Below, piece by piece: positions 1 through 16,073 of a stretch of 64,000 nucleotides of DNA. The notes beneath the pieces are model-generated. The model ran no database searches, was not told the DNA's origin, and saw only the letters and a program-made list of their open reading frames with translations. The DNA lies in assembly GCA_003971905.1 (NCBI GenBank), contig RSEE01000039.1, positions 372,001-436,000 on the forward strand, given 5' to 3'. The translations under genes were made by a program, and so were the position numbers. Each line of letters opens with the position of its first letter. Within the stretch, counting starts at the first letter, position 1. This stretch comes from Moniliella sp. 'wahieum'. Its lineage: Eukaryota > Basidiomycota > Moniliellomycetes > Moniliellales > Moniliellaceae.

Positions 1-636
1 GCAGACATGTGGAATGTTCAAATTTCATGGCATTCGGGCTTTCATCGATTTCATCGGTCGTTCGTCGATCGTTCATCGTCCGACTTGCTCAGACACCCGA
101 ACCGCCTCAGCCCCGGGACGGCTGCGGGCAGCCGGGCACACTGGGGAGGTGCTGCTGCGCCGAGTGGTTGCGTGGAGGTGGTCGACGCCACACTGGGCGG
201 CTGCCCCGCCGCGAACAGCGTGCGGCGCCAGTGTTCCTACCGTTGCGCCCCCCCCGAGCGGCCACCGCGATGGCCCCGCCACACTCGCCTCCTGCCCGCC
301 CCGTCCGCCCCCCGTGCCCCGAGCTCATCGGGGGCGGCCAATGCTGTGCCGCCAGAAAAGGTGGCCATTCAGCACAGCGTCTGTGTCCGCCAGCGGGACC
401 CTCCTTGGGCAACCCTCGTTGCCAGACGGCACACCTGGTCGCCAGTATATAATGCACCGGTCTGATCTCCGCCCAAGCTGTTTGCCTCCCCATCCGTCCC
501 CTGCCCTCCTCAACCACCCCCGACTGCACGCTGGCGTGTATCGCGTTCTTCCATCCCTCCCATATCGCATCACTCCGCCCCTCCCGCTTCCCTTTAACTC
601 TACCCCACCCCCCCCAGCACCTCCTTGATCCACACA
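1..636. other. Intergenic / promoter region, no gene seen
   Basis: Upstream region of the secreted double-psi beta-barrel gene. It is GC-rich on the left, with several copies of a GCACACTGG-like motif (136-143, 188-196). It becomes C-rich just before the start codon (about 480-635), a pyrimidine tract typical of fungal 5' leaders. Reading frames crossing it are low in complexity and have no recognisable domain. Confidence 0.6.
446..452 (+). promoter_or_regulatory. TATA-box-like element
   Basis: TATATAA lies 185 bp upstream of the start codon at 637. It is followed by a C-rich tract in which transcription probably starts. A strong TATA box suits a regulated secreted protein. The assignment rests on sequence and position only. 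Confidence 0.5.
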
Positions 637-1641
637 ATGGTCCGCTCCGTCCTTGCTACTCTTCTCCTTGCCCTGGGGGCAAGCCAAGTCTTTGCTGGAC
701 ACCACCCACAGCAGCGCCGTGCTCTGGGTTCGCGCCAAAACATCCATGCCGCGCACGCTGCCCGCCGTGCGGACACCAAGCCTGAGCGTCACGAGTACAT
801 TCGCTCCAACAGCACATTGGCCGCCCGCTCGGCTGAGCGCCGTGACAACCAAGGCCAAGCTACCTTTTACCGTCCTGCCTCGGAGGGTGGCTCCCAAAGC
901 TCGTGCGGCCCATACATTTCCGACAGCTCCAATGTTTTGCCTTGGCGCAGGCTGGCTGGGATTACTTTGCGAGCCAAGGCATCGACCAACAGTCTCTCTG
1001 CAACAAGGAGATTACCATCCAGGGTCCTTTCGGTTCTCAAACGGCCAAGATCCTTGACACGTGCCCTCCCGATTCGTCGACGAACACGTGTGGCAACATG
1101 TGCGACATTGACCTGACGTACGACCTCTTCGGGTTGCTGGACAACTACGATGCAGGTATCTTCAACGTTCACTGGTCTTTTGCCGATGGCACTCCGTCTC
1201 CTTGCGGCCAGGGATCGTCGTCTTCGTCCTCGTCGTCCTCTTCCAAGGCGTCTACGCCTACCCACAAGTCGGCTGTGGCACAGCCTACCGGCTCGTCAAG
1301 CTCGTCAGGTTCTCCTGCCCCTCGTCTTCGTCATCTGGTTCTTCTTCGACCTTCTCCACCGCCCTGCAATGGTGGGACGACATCGACTCGCAATGGTGCC
1401 CTGGAATCACCATCCCGTCCGGCGCTGTTCAGGCGGCTGTGGGCCCAACGAGCCAATACTCTAACGATGACTTGTCCAAGACCTGCGGCAAATGGGTGAC
1501 GATTGACGCTAACGGCAAGAAACTCAAGCGATTGTCGTTGAATGGGTTCCCAACTCGAGCCAGAACCTCCTTGCTGTCGGCAACCCATACAACGACATTG
1601 TTGGCTCCGGCAGCGGCTCAGTTACCTGGAGCTTCAACTAA
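637..1641 (+). CDS. Secreted protein with two double-psi beta-barrel domains
   Basis: Probably a secreted expansin-, RlpA- or barwin-like wall protein; the family remodels polysaccharide or acts as small secreted effectors. The start at 637 gives a clear signal peptide (residues 1-20, ending SQVFA). An Arg-rich stretch with RR dibasic sites follows and looks like a Kex2-cleaved propeptide. The first barrel begins GQATFY and has the conserved pairs SCGPY, CNKEI, DTCPP and CGNMCDIDL. A Ser-rich linker then leads to a second, more divergent barrel (SKTCGKWVTI, ending VTWSFN). Total length would be about 335 residues. Frame must change at about 935-938 (T run), 1318-1321 (C run) and 1529; each is restored by one extra base, so these are probably assembly errors. 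The N-terminal barrel assignment is strong, the C-terminal one moderate. No catalytic Asp pattern was checked, so enzymatic activity is not claimed. Confidence 0.75.
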
Positions 1642-3106
1642 ACCCGATTCGATTTCTTTCTTTTTACATCCCCGTGTATCCTTTGGGAGACTGGCTTCTT
1701 CCTTGGTGTGCTCGGGGCGCCTTTCTTCGGCGCTTTCACTTGTATCCATTTCATCCTCGTATGGCTGTGATGCCATATGTGTGTACCTCCCACTCTCCCT
1801 TGTTTTTCTCTTTTGTTACGGTGCGGTTCCACCGACTTATATTGATACGTTTGCCGGCCAGGTGACCGGCGACATCGATACAATCCCCCCGAGCAGGAAA
1901 AGACTAGCTGGTTCTTGCAGAGCGTCGGCTTGCGTTGGCACGCCGACTGGTGCAATGTGTTGCCTACCTGTGACTTGCCTGTGTAAAGAGAGCCGCAGGT
2001 AGGCACGCCCGTGACGTGGAACCCTCAATTTCGAGCAGCTGGAACATGCTAATATGTATTACGTAATCTCATTCGGTCCTCTCCCCTCTGGCCACGTTCC
2101 TTGGGATATGGAGGTCTGATGGGAACGACCTGAACGTTGAAGAGGGGCAGAGGCCCTCCTGAGGCCCGAGGGCCTCTAGACAACGTCCATTTCATTGGCA
2201 GACTTAAGAAGGCTGGGACAGGGGGAACGCTACGTCTAATGACTACCACGCCTTCAGCTCAAGCAGGTCAAGCGAGCTTCAAGCGCCACCCAGCACCAAA
2301 TGGAACACTTGTGCGGATGCAGCGAAGACAGACTGGTAACAATAGATGCGCGGAGGGAAGAGACTGGAACTCACTGGACCGGGACCGGGGTCAGGCGGTC
2401 AAGGGTGGAAGTAGCCCGGGACGCGTGCCCATCCGCGCAACACTCACTCGTCCAAAGGAGTTGGAAGACCTGGTTAAGACCTCCTCAGATGACTTTGGTG
2501 CGCGGCGCGACGTTTGGGGCGCTTGAACGATAGTCTGTGGGGGTACAGCCATCGTAGGGCGTAAATCACGTTCTTACGTTGGCTGCGGGAACCGCAGTGA
2601 GGCGTGAATTGAAGGAGCAACTCATGGGACCACTTCATGTACAGCTCTGATAGTTCGCAAGTTGTCTTGTGGTCTGGTGTTCGCCATACATTCTGAGGAA
2701 GTGGATTAGCATGCACCACATTTCATTCATATAACACACGGGTCTTGTTAACCCGCCCAGAGGGGGTGAGGGGGTGGAGGGCGGGGCAGAGTAGGCGGCC
2801 TCCTCATCTCCGCCTGCCCTCGCTGACACGTCATTGACGCAATATGCAAGCCTCAGGTTATCCGGTAACCCTGCAACAGACGGATGATCAAGCGCTGTAT
2901 CGCTCTTAACTATGTCTCTATCGTCGACGGCGGGGTCGGCTACAGAAGAGGAAGGGGTGACGCCAGTACGCCGAGTGCAGACACGAGAGGAACCACATAG
3001 CTGTTGGGTCCAAGCATGGATTTTTTGTGAATGGGCGCGCGGTCCCAGAGGGGAAAGAGGGAGCGGGAAAAGTGAGGGGTCAAACCCTCACGTGTCAGGG
3101 TACGAC
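1642..3106. other. Intergenic, no gene recognised
   Basis: About 1.4 kb between the 3' ends of two convergent genes. Several short reading frames occur on both strands, but none shows a domain, a plausible start context or matching splice sites. The left 350 bp are pyrimidine-rich, as expected of a 3' untranslated region. A GGTAACC-containing motif lies near 2858-2868. Confidence 0.5.
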
Positions 3107-3646
3107 TTAGTCGAGCTGCTCAACATCGGTCTCCTTCTTCTCCACGTCGAACGTCTCGGGCTGGAAAAGGAGTCAGTGTCAAAAGACGAGCAAGACAGAA
3201 AAAAATCAGAGACGTACGACATCGGGAACATCGTCACCAGAAGCGCCCTGGGCCTGCATCATCTGGTACGACTGGGCCAGCTGGCGGAGCGAAGCCATGG
3301 CCTCGGGGCCAAGCTGGTTGAGGATCCCCGGCACGAGCTCGGTCATGTCCTTGTCCTCGCCATGGCCAGTGACAATGTGGGTGTTGGCATCCTTGACAAG
3401 GGCAACGTTGGGGCGGGTGAAGTGGAGCACCTTGCCATCGTCCTTGAACATGTTGACCTCCTCGTACCCAGTCATGGGCAGCACACCGCCCAGCTTCTTC
3501 AGCGCCGCACCGAGCTTTTTGTCGTTACCGCCCTCGACGGCCGACTTGGGCGCAACCTTCTTGACGACCTTGCGACGAGGAGCACCCTTGCCGCCCTGCC
3601 GGCTGGCAGCCTGGAGCTTGGCGAGCTTCTCTTGGTCGACAACCAT
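3107..3646 (-). CDS. EGD1: Nascent polypeptide-associated complex subunit beta
   Basis: Beta-NAC, the ribosome-tethering half of the NAC heterodimer that shields nascent chains at the exit tunnel. Two exons join cleanly: 3218-3646 and 3107-3160, around a 57-nt intron (3161-3217, GTACGT donor, CAG acceptor), giving 160 residues, the usual size. The ribosome-binding signature RRKVVKK sits near residues 24-30. The NAC domain follows, with [17 protein letters not shown], a motif that distinguishes beta- from alpha-NAC. The tail DDVPDVPETF with its acidic end is also typical. The start at 3646 (MVVDQEKL) matches the family N-terminus. No frame break is needed, unlike most neighbours. Confidence 0.95.
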
Positions 3647-3853
3647 GGTGCAAGTGGGATGGGATGTGGTACAGAACCAAGCTGCGTCGGGCGTCGGAGC
3701 GGCCAAGCAGACGGCAAGTACGCTCGGACGAACAATTGTGCGCCGCAGACGCAGGCAAAAGAGCAGTCTCCCTTCGAACGAGGAAGAACCTGAATGTTAG
3801 GGTTCGACGGAAGCTTATGATCACCGGCCGGTCACATGGCCGGATCTTCTTGG

Positions 3854-4374
3854 TCAGCCCGTTCCTCGTCCAACATGGAGCGTGGCCTCGGAAGAGCTAG
3901 TCGTCTGGACCTGGCACCAGTGCATCAGCACCGTCAGCATCAACCACTGGCCCTTGGGCTTCCCGTTGGCTCGCGTATATTCCAGTTCTGCTAGTATCAT
4001 GGCGTCTGATAGCTGGGACGCATTATGCGATGGCTTTGAAACGTCGCAAGGAGGGTAAAAGCGCAAGTCCGCCACCTCTACCCCACCATAGAGATTCTCG
4101 TCTTTTTCTCCGGGCATCACGGTCCTCTCTCTCACCCTCTTCTCGCTTGTTACCATCTCTGCCATGACTAACTTGAACTGGCGACCAGTGGGATCTCCGA
4201 GTTACGTCCTGCTGGCGCCCATCCCCAACTTACCATTGCTGTAAAGGCATCGACTATTAGTTGTTGAGGCCAAGGCATGATGCAAAAGGGGAACGAGTTG
4301 GCTGGGGTTCTAACGTTCTTCCAACCAATAACGAGGATCCTCCGGTGTGACCAGAACGTCCCATCAACTCTCAC
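3854..4374 (-). CDS. Possible small spliced gene of unknown function
   Basis: Not recognised. Two open stretches on the minus strand can be joined in phase by a 56-nt intron (4178-4233). It has a GTAAGT donor, a CGTAAC branch-like sequence and a CAG acceptor, closely matching confirmed introns in this window. The product would include LYGGVEVADLRFYPP and a hydrophobic WLMLTVLMHW segment near its C-terminus, ending at 3854. The 5' end is unclear: there is no good ATG at 4374, and a further upstream intron starting near the GTGAGA at 4374 is possible. Without a homologue this may be noncoding. Confidence 0.35.
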
Positions 4375-4500
4375 TCTCGCGTCCTTCCAGTAGATAAAAA
4401 CAAGGGCAGACCGACGCGACTAGCAGAAAGGTCGCAGTCGATGGGGGGGCTGGGAGAGCATGCTCTGCACGGAATACGATTGGATCGGGCGCGTCTTTGC

Positions 4501-4858
4501 TTATTTGTCCAGGCTCTCGAGGAACTTCTCCAGGTCAAAGTCTGGGCTGTCTGGGTCGCTCACGACTGCAGCGTCAAAAGGTAGGGGGGGTCAGTCTGAA
4601 TTCGTCTCTGCAGCAGCGAGCAAGGATCGACATACCGCCGGTGGCCTTAGGGGCGGGGTGGAGCTCGGCCCACTTGGCCTTGGCCTGCTCAACCAAGTCT
4701 TGGCGGTGAGCCTTGATGGCGGCGAGGTGGGCCTTGTCGGCGTCCTTCTGGAGCGCATGGCGGTGGTAGATGCCGTACGCCACGCCGCCAACCAGGGCGG
4801 AGTAGCGGGCCACGTTGACCAGTGGGGTGGGGTTGAAGAGGGCCGAGATGGACGCCAT
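4501..4858 (-). CDS. TIM11: Mitochondrial F-type ATP synthase subunit e
   Basis: Small inner-membrane subunit of the Fo sector that promotes ATP synthase dimers and cristae shape. Exons 4636-4858 and 4501-4565 flank a 70-nt intron (4566-4635, GTATGT donor, GCAG acceptor, phase 1), giving 95 residues. The N-terminus (MASISALFNPTPLVNVARYSA) leads into a single membrane segment with the GxxxG dimerisation motif (GVAYG). A charged coiled region and an acidic C-terminus ending in EKFLESLDK follow. No frame break is needed. It is divergent from the polymerase epsilon subunit gene, with 394 bp between start codons. Confidence 0.9.
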
Positions 4859-5252
4859 TGTCGGGGAGAGTCGCCGGACAGAGAAGGTGCTGGTGGCCGA
4901 GCGGTGCGATGGGACGGAGAGGGGCCGCTCAGCTGGCCCCGCCAGTGGTCGGGCAAGGGGGGAAGGAACCGGGAAGAGCGGCAGGCACGGCGGCAGTGTC
5001 AGCGCGCTCAGCCGGAGTGACTGGCTGGCCGCTGCCGCGCAGATTTGTAAGGAGCGGAACGAGGCGGGCTGAAAGTTGCAATGGGCTGGCTGCTGAAACA
5101 TTGCAGGCGACACGCAGCCGCCCTCCCGGCGACACGACGCGCCCGCAGCGCCACTCGCACGCGTCGTGTCGAGGCAGCCGCGCCGGGGCACGCAACGGAC
5201 AGACACACACTCGCAACCATCCTGGCCCGTCTTGGCCGCCGCGCGCTCCAGC

Positions 5253-7354
5253 ATGGACACGGACATGGACATCGACTCGGGCATGGGAATGGCCATGGAC
5301 GCCGACTATGCTGAGAGCAGCGCCGCCTTCTCCGCCGTCCGACGCGCGCCTCCGCTCCAGCGGCTCCAGCCGCGCTCGCCCCGCCCGCGCCGCCCTCCCC
5401 CCTCGTCCTCCATGAGTTTGGCCACAAGCGCGGACTCGAAGTGCACGTGTCCGGCTTCAAGTGGCTCGCCTCTGCGTTTGACGCCATGGGGCTTCTGGAC
5501 GATGTGGGCGAGATGCGCATCCAACTGGGTCTGCTCGCCAGCCACATCGCGCAGGACCGGGCGAGTAAGCAACAGACCTCCTCCCAGTCCTTTGCCTTGT
5601 CCCATGCAAGCGGGCCAACAACTTGTCATGGCGGAGACGCTGAGCGAGGCATACCAATACCTCCAGGCCTCTTCGGAGCGCGCGTCCCGCTCTAGGAATC
5701 TCACTGGGGCCGACGAAGACGACCTGGACGTCGACGCTCACATTCATGTCGTTTCGGCTTTTGCTCTTCCCCAGTATGCGTTTGACGTGCGCCGCCGCAC
5801 CTTTGTTCGCTCGTCCGCGGGCCCGCCCAGCATCTTGGCCCGTGCCATCTCACGCCCAGACTCTGGCCGGGAGCGACTGGAAGTCATCCGCGCCACCGTG
5901 CAGCGCAACGAGCACTTCCAGGCCCCCCTCGCTCTGGGCGCAAGTACCCCCAAGGTCAAGCAGGCTCCTTTCTCCAGCTTAGTACCACCACGGACTTGGC
6001 TGGACGAGCTGCACCCGCTTCCTCGGTTGATGGGCAGGGGGCTCGTCGATTCCTCCTGCTCGGTTTACTCACCACTCTCCCCGATGGCCGGGCAGCGGTA
6101 GAAGATTTGGATGGAGTCGTGTCCCTCGACCTTTCTGGTGCCACAGTGGGAGAAGGTTTGTTCACCCATGGTGCGATCGTTCTTTTGGAGGGGTACGCGC
6201 GTGCTCTTCCCCGTTCGGCCGGGACAGGAGCATTGGAAATTCGAGCGTCATCTTTGTCGCGACTGCGATGAGTCATCCGCCTGCTGAACGGCGAGCGCAA
6301 TCAATGGCGCTTTACGGTCATATCGATTTCCTCGGAACTGGCGTTCTGGGCGCTGCCGAACGCGCCCGCCTACATGCCCATGAACAAGCTGCGATCCAGT
6401 CGGCAGTAGCCAGAGGGGAGGATCCGGATGCAGCAGGCCTGTTTATGATCACTATGTCGGACGTGCACCTCGACTCGGAGCGGGACTTGGCCAAGTTGGC
6501 CGCCGTGTTTACCGGGTTCGAACAGTCTTCCTTTATTCCCCCATCATTGTTCTCTGTGGTCCCTTTTGTTCCAACACAAACGGAACCGACATGGCGGGGA
6601 AGTACAAGGGTAAGTTGTCTCTGCTTTGCATTTTGTCTTGCTTTTCTGACCCTCTCCCAAAGCCGTCTTTGCCCGTTTGGCTTCGCTCCTGCGCGCCACG
6701 CCCCAGCTGTTATCCATCTCCCACCTTGTGCTCGTGCCCGCGCTCGAAGATGTTCATCGGACCAGCCTCCTCCCCCGTCCACCCATGCCGCCATCCGTGA
6801 CGCAAAGCTTGCAAGAGCTCCTTCCCAAAGGCCATTTGCACTCGACCTCCAACCCGGCCCGGATTCGCGTGCTGGATCATGACCTTGTGTTGTTCCGGTA
6901 CAACATGGCCAGCAAGATGGTGCGCAACACTGTGCTCTTTAAGGATCTGGGCGGGGATGCGGCCCAGTCGGGAGCCGGGTTGGACGCTCCGGACGATGAG
7001 CGCAAGATGCAGAAATGGGTATGTGCCCTCCCCCCTCTCCCCATGGTGGCTCTATGGAAACTAATCGTATGTGCATCAGCTTGTCTCGACCCTCTTGGAC
7101 CAGGGCTACCTCTCCCCCTTCCCGGCGCACGTCCAGCCTGTGCTATGGGAGCACACCCATGCGCTTCGGTTGTTTCCCTTGCCTGATGCCCTGGTGCTGC
7201 TGATCGGTTTGCAAGGTTTGCGCTGACGTACGAAAAGTGCCGCGTCTTTAACCCGGGACCCTTTTCGGGGGCCGAGTACTCTTGGGCAACTTACTACTTG
7301 CCCACTCGCAAGGTCGAGAGTAGCTACCTTCCCCCCGATGAGGAGGAAGACTAA
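5253..7354 (+). CDS. DPB2: DNA polymerase epsilon subunit B
   Basis: Essential non-catalytic subunit of the leading-strand polymerase, which also links it to the CMG helicase. The N-terminal fold ([13 protein letters not shown]) precedes the OB/phosphoesterase-like region with [46 protein letters not shown] and [12 protein letters not shown]. The protein ends with [10 protein letters not shown] and KVESSYLP, the family's C-terminal signature. Three introns fit in phase: 5565-5610, 6610-6662 and 7019-7079. Five or more single-base losses interrupt the frame: between about 5340 and 5410, in the G run 6037-6041, at 6240-6241, in the C run 6538-6542 and near 7199. Each is repaired by one base, so the gene is probably intact in the organism. 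The start at 5253 is the first ATG and gives an acidic, Met/Asp-rich N-terminus. Confidence 0.9.
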
Positions 7355-7817
7355 TTACGACCCTCTCCCTCTCCATGTGTCCGTGCCAAACGAGTCCCCA
7401 TAGATTTATGCACACAAGTCGCGCTCATCTCTTCCAACTGATCCACATGACACAATGTACAACGAAGAAACAAGCCCACGAAGAGGCATGCCATGGTCTG
7501 TGGCAACGGTGGCAGGAATGTCGAAACTCGACGCGTGGCCAGAAAAGGATCTATGGAACAGTTGCAACAGGTCGCAACAGAGGCCATGTTACATGTCACG
7601 GGCGAACCGCGGTAATGAGAAGTTGGACAGGTGCGATGCAGCTCATAGAAAGGGGGATGATGCTGGAGTTTGACGTCATGGAATGTGGGCAAAACTGGGA
7701 GAAGGGGGAATCTTGAAGGTCGTCTCCGACCTCAAATCAAGAGGACAGGGCAGGACAGGGCATGGCAGGGCAGGGCAGGACAAGTCAGGCAAGGACATGG
7801 CTGTAGGGAGAAGCGAG
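7355..7817. other. Intergenic between convergent genes
   Basis: Spacer between the polymerase subunit and the RRM protein, which face each other. It should hold both 3' untranslated regions. A degenerate 10-bp purine repeat occupies about 7741-7795. No gene is seen. Confidence 0.6.
7741..7795. repeat. Degenerate GGACAGGGCA minisatellite
   Basis: Five to six imperfect copies of a unit like GGACAGGGCA, drifting to GGCAGGGCA and GGACAAGTCA, lie just downstream of the RRM gene's stop codon. Copy number may vary between strains. Confidence 0.7.
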
Positions 7818-8979
7818 TTACTCCTCGGTTTCATCCTTGGCAGGGGTCTTAACCTCCTTGTCCTTCTTTTGCTCTGAGTCTCCTCCAGGTTTTTCTTGCG
7901 GTCCTCATTCTCGAGGGCCACCTTGAGGACCAATTTGCGCCCATGGAACTCCTTGTCGTTGAACAACTTGATGGCCTCTTGCTGCTGTTCATGGGTAGCA
8001 AAATCAACAAACGCATACCCACGGCTCCGACGTTCGCCCGTCTTCTTGCTGAGCACTGCAGGCGAATCGGGTGCGGCCTCTGCCGCCGCCGCGGCCGCCT
8101 CTTTTTCCGCATCGGTCAACTTGCGCACCCTGCGTACAATAGAACGGGCAATGTACACGCCCTTGACAGTCAGGTCCGTGTCCTTCTCGAAAAAGGCGCG
8201 CAGCTCGGGCTGCTCAACACTGTAAGCCAAGTTGGCGACAAAGACCAACGTCTGGGAAGGAGGACCGGTCGGGCCATCCTTTTTGCCTCCTGCGCCCTTG
8301 TCAGAAGCTGCAGCTGCAGCTGGCTTCTTGGCCGTCTTCTTTTGTGACGCCTTGCGGCCGGGGGGCTTGGGCTTCGAACGAGCCTCCTCGGCGGGTTCCT
8401 CAGCCCCGCTGGCGGGAGTAGAAGAGGAACCGTCGACCTTGATCGTGCGCTCCTTGCGCGCCTTGCGGTTCTGGAACGATTCGGCGGTGGTGTGCTTCAG
8501 GGCCTCAATGACCAACGCCCGACCAGCGACCTCGGTATTGTTGAACTTTTCGATCGCCGTCGCCGCATCGTCGGCAGTGGCAAAGGTAACAAAGCCGTAG
8601 CCTTGGTGACGAGGGCCGCGACGAATGATCTGCACGCTTGACCTGCAGTGGAGAGGGGGTAAAAAGTCAGCATGCCGAATTGCGAGTGGCACAAACGAGG
8701 CATCACGTACACAGTTAGAGTGGGAGCAAAGACGGCCTTAAGTTCAGCTTCTTTGACGGAGGAGCTGAGCTGGCGGACGAAGACTTTCTGAGGAGCAGTG
8801 GACAGTGTATGTCAGCAGGGATTGCGCGCGCCATGCAAACAAAGCGGACATACCTTGGCAAGTTCTTCGAGGTCAGCAGGCGTGCGCTCGACAGGCGGAG
8901 CCAGGTCGGTGGGCGGGGCTGAGGTCGCAGGAGGCGTGGGCACCGTGGTGGGGGCAGCAGTGTCGACAGCAGCAGACAT
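7818..8979 (-). CDS. RNA-binding protein with two RRM domains
   Basis: Nuclear or nucleolar RNA-binding protein of unassigned role. Three exons: 8854-8979, 8711-8787 and 7818-8642, with introns 8788-8853 (GTATGT) and 8643-8710 (GTACGT), both in phase. RRM1 is split across exons: RNP2 is KVFVRQL and RNP1 is GYGFVTFA. A Lys/Ala/Pro-rich linker follows. RRM2 has LVFVANL as RNP2 and SRGYAFVDF as RNP1, with an Ala-rich insert in the middle of the domain. The C-terminus is charged (KDKEVKTPAKDETEE) and needs one extra G near 7890. The overall plan resembles small fungal two-RRM proteins such as S. pombe Rnp24, but this is not specific enough for a name. Confidence 0.85.
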
Positions 8980-14530
<5,551 letters not shown>

Positions 14531-16073
14531 TCACCAAAACAAGCACGACATGGCCAGGAGCGTCCCAGCCAGCAGGAACGGGTGCGGGAGCGAGGTGAGG
14601 CGAGCGACGGACGAGGTGCGTGCGCCAGGCACCACCGTTCCGTTCGGCTCGGCCGTGGGCTGGTACTGGTTGTGGGTGCCGGGCCCATAGAGACCGGTAA
14701 CGTTGCCGTTGGCATAGTCGCGTCGCGCTGCGGCCATGAGCAGGATGAAGGACAAGGCTTCGGGCGAGGTGGGGCCCGGAGCATTAAAGTTCAACACATT
14801 GACGGTATTCAGGTCGCCCAGCAGCAGCCCGGCGGGCCCCAGCGCGCCCTGGATCGTCTGGTAAATTTTTTCTGCGGCCGCCACGTGCTGGGTCTGGTTG
14901 GCGGCCATGCTGGCCACGCGAAAGGCAGAGTAGGACAACAGTGCACTCCCGGCCGCATCGAGAAAGGACGAGGTATCGTTGAGGTGGTTGTGAACCAAGC
15001 CCGTCGAGCCATCCGCCTGAGAAAAGGCAGCGTCCAGGATCTGGTCCGTCCAGCTAAATAGGTCGTTGATTTGCGCCAGCATCCCAGAAGCGTGACTGCT
15101 CTGGACAATGCTGGCCACCGTACGCAGAAAGCCGGCGGCTGCCCAGCCGTTTCCGGTGGCCTGGTAGGGAAATCGCACACACAACACAAAGTCAGAGAAA
15201 AGGTGCAAGAGTTAGGGGGGGGGGCAAGGCGCCGAAGACGTACCCACAGAGACGGGTCGGAGCTGTTGCCAGTCACATTGACAATGTGGGACAGCAGGCC
15301 CGAGGGTTGGACGAGGCCTTCACGATAGAGCCGCAGTTGGTCGTACGCGAGCTGGAGTAAGGTCTGGTTGTCATAGACCGTGCCATAGACGCCCAAGGCG
15401 GAAGCCATGTACATTCCATCCGACCACAACTCTTGTGTCGCGGTGCGCTGGCTGATCGCGCCCGAGGGCGTGCGCGGTGTCTGCTCCAACACAAACGCCA
15501 GTTGACGCGCAGCGGCATCGGTAAAGGTGCCGCTGTCACTGGCGTTTTTGTGGCCCGAGATCTCGCCCGTGCTGACAGCCGCCAAAAGGACCGGGACTGC
15601 ACAGGAGAGCGAATCGAGACTGGCGCCGGCCATGACCTGCCTCCCCCGTCACATACGAACACAACCGGCCCGAACCGTCCTGGGTGCCCACCGCCGAGTT
15701 GGCCAGGCTGATCTGCACTGTGGGAAGGCGGGCTTTGGGGGACGGGGAACCAGTGCCGTACGCCAAGCCATCCTTGTTGCCTGTAAAGTAGTTCCACTCG
15801 CTCGGCGCCTCGAGCTCAAGCAGCGTGGCGGCATACGTGCCTTGGACCCAGCTGGGCCGCTGCCCGGCCGAGATGGCAGACAGCGCAGCGTTGACCAAGG
15901 AGGTGTTGACTTTGCGGCTGACATGGGTGCCGTCGTCGGAAGAACGGCGCAGGCAGGTGGGTGCCGGGCAGGTCCAGTTCGGCAGGCAGCGCACCGACGG
16001 GCGCCGGCACGCCGGCGACAAGGCCCCAGAGGCCCAAGGCCAGGACGCTGGTGGCGGCACGAAGGGAGACCAT
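14531..16073 (-). CDS. Secreted, GPI-anchored-type six-hairpin glycosidase (GH105/GH88-like)
   Basis: Probable extracellular glycoside hydrolase of the (alpha/alpha)6 barrel class, likely cutting unsaturated or substituted wall polysaccharide. The N-terminus is a signal peptide (MVSLRAATSVLALGLWGLVAG). The core contains QELWSDGMYMASA, where the Asp fits the catalytic position of GH105/GH88, then LYREGLVQPSGLLSHI and a WATGNGWAAAG motif. That last motif spans an 83-nt intron (15161-15243, GTACGT). The C-terminus ends in a Ser/Pro region and a hydrophobic tail (PFLLAGTLLAMSCLFW), a GPI-attachment pattern. Frame breaks occur in the N-terminal third (about 15,900-16,000) and near 15,640 in a G run. 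GH76 was considered because of the similar fold, but the motifs fit GH105 better. Substrate is not assigned. Confidence 0.75.

Noticed and set aside
2912-3793. A 293-residue open frame on the plus strand
   Set aside because: Antisense to beta-NAC and its flanks, with no recognisable domain.
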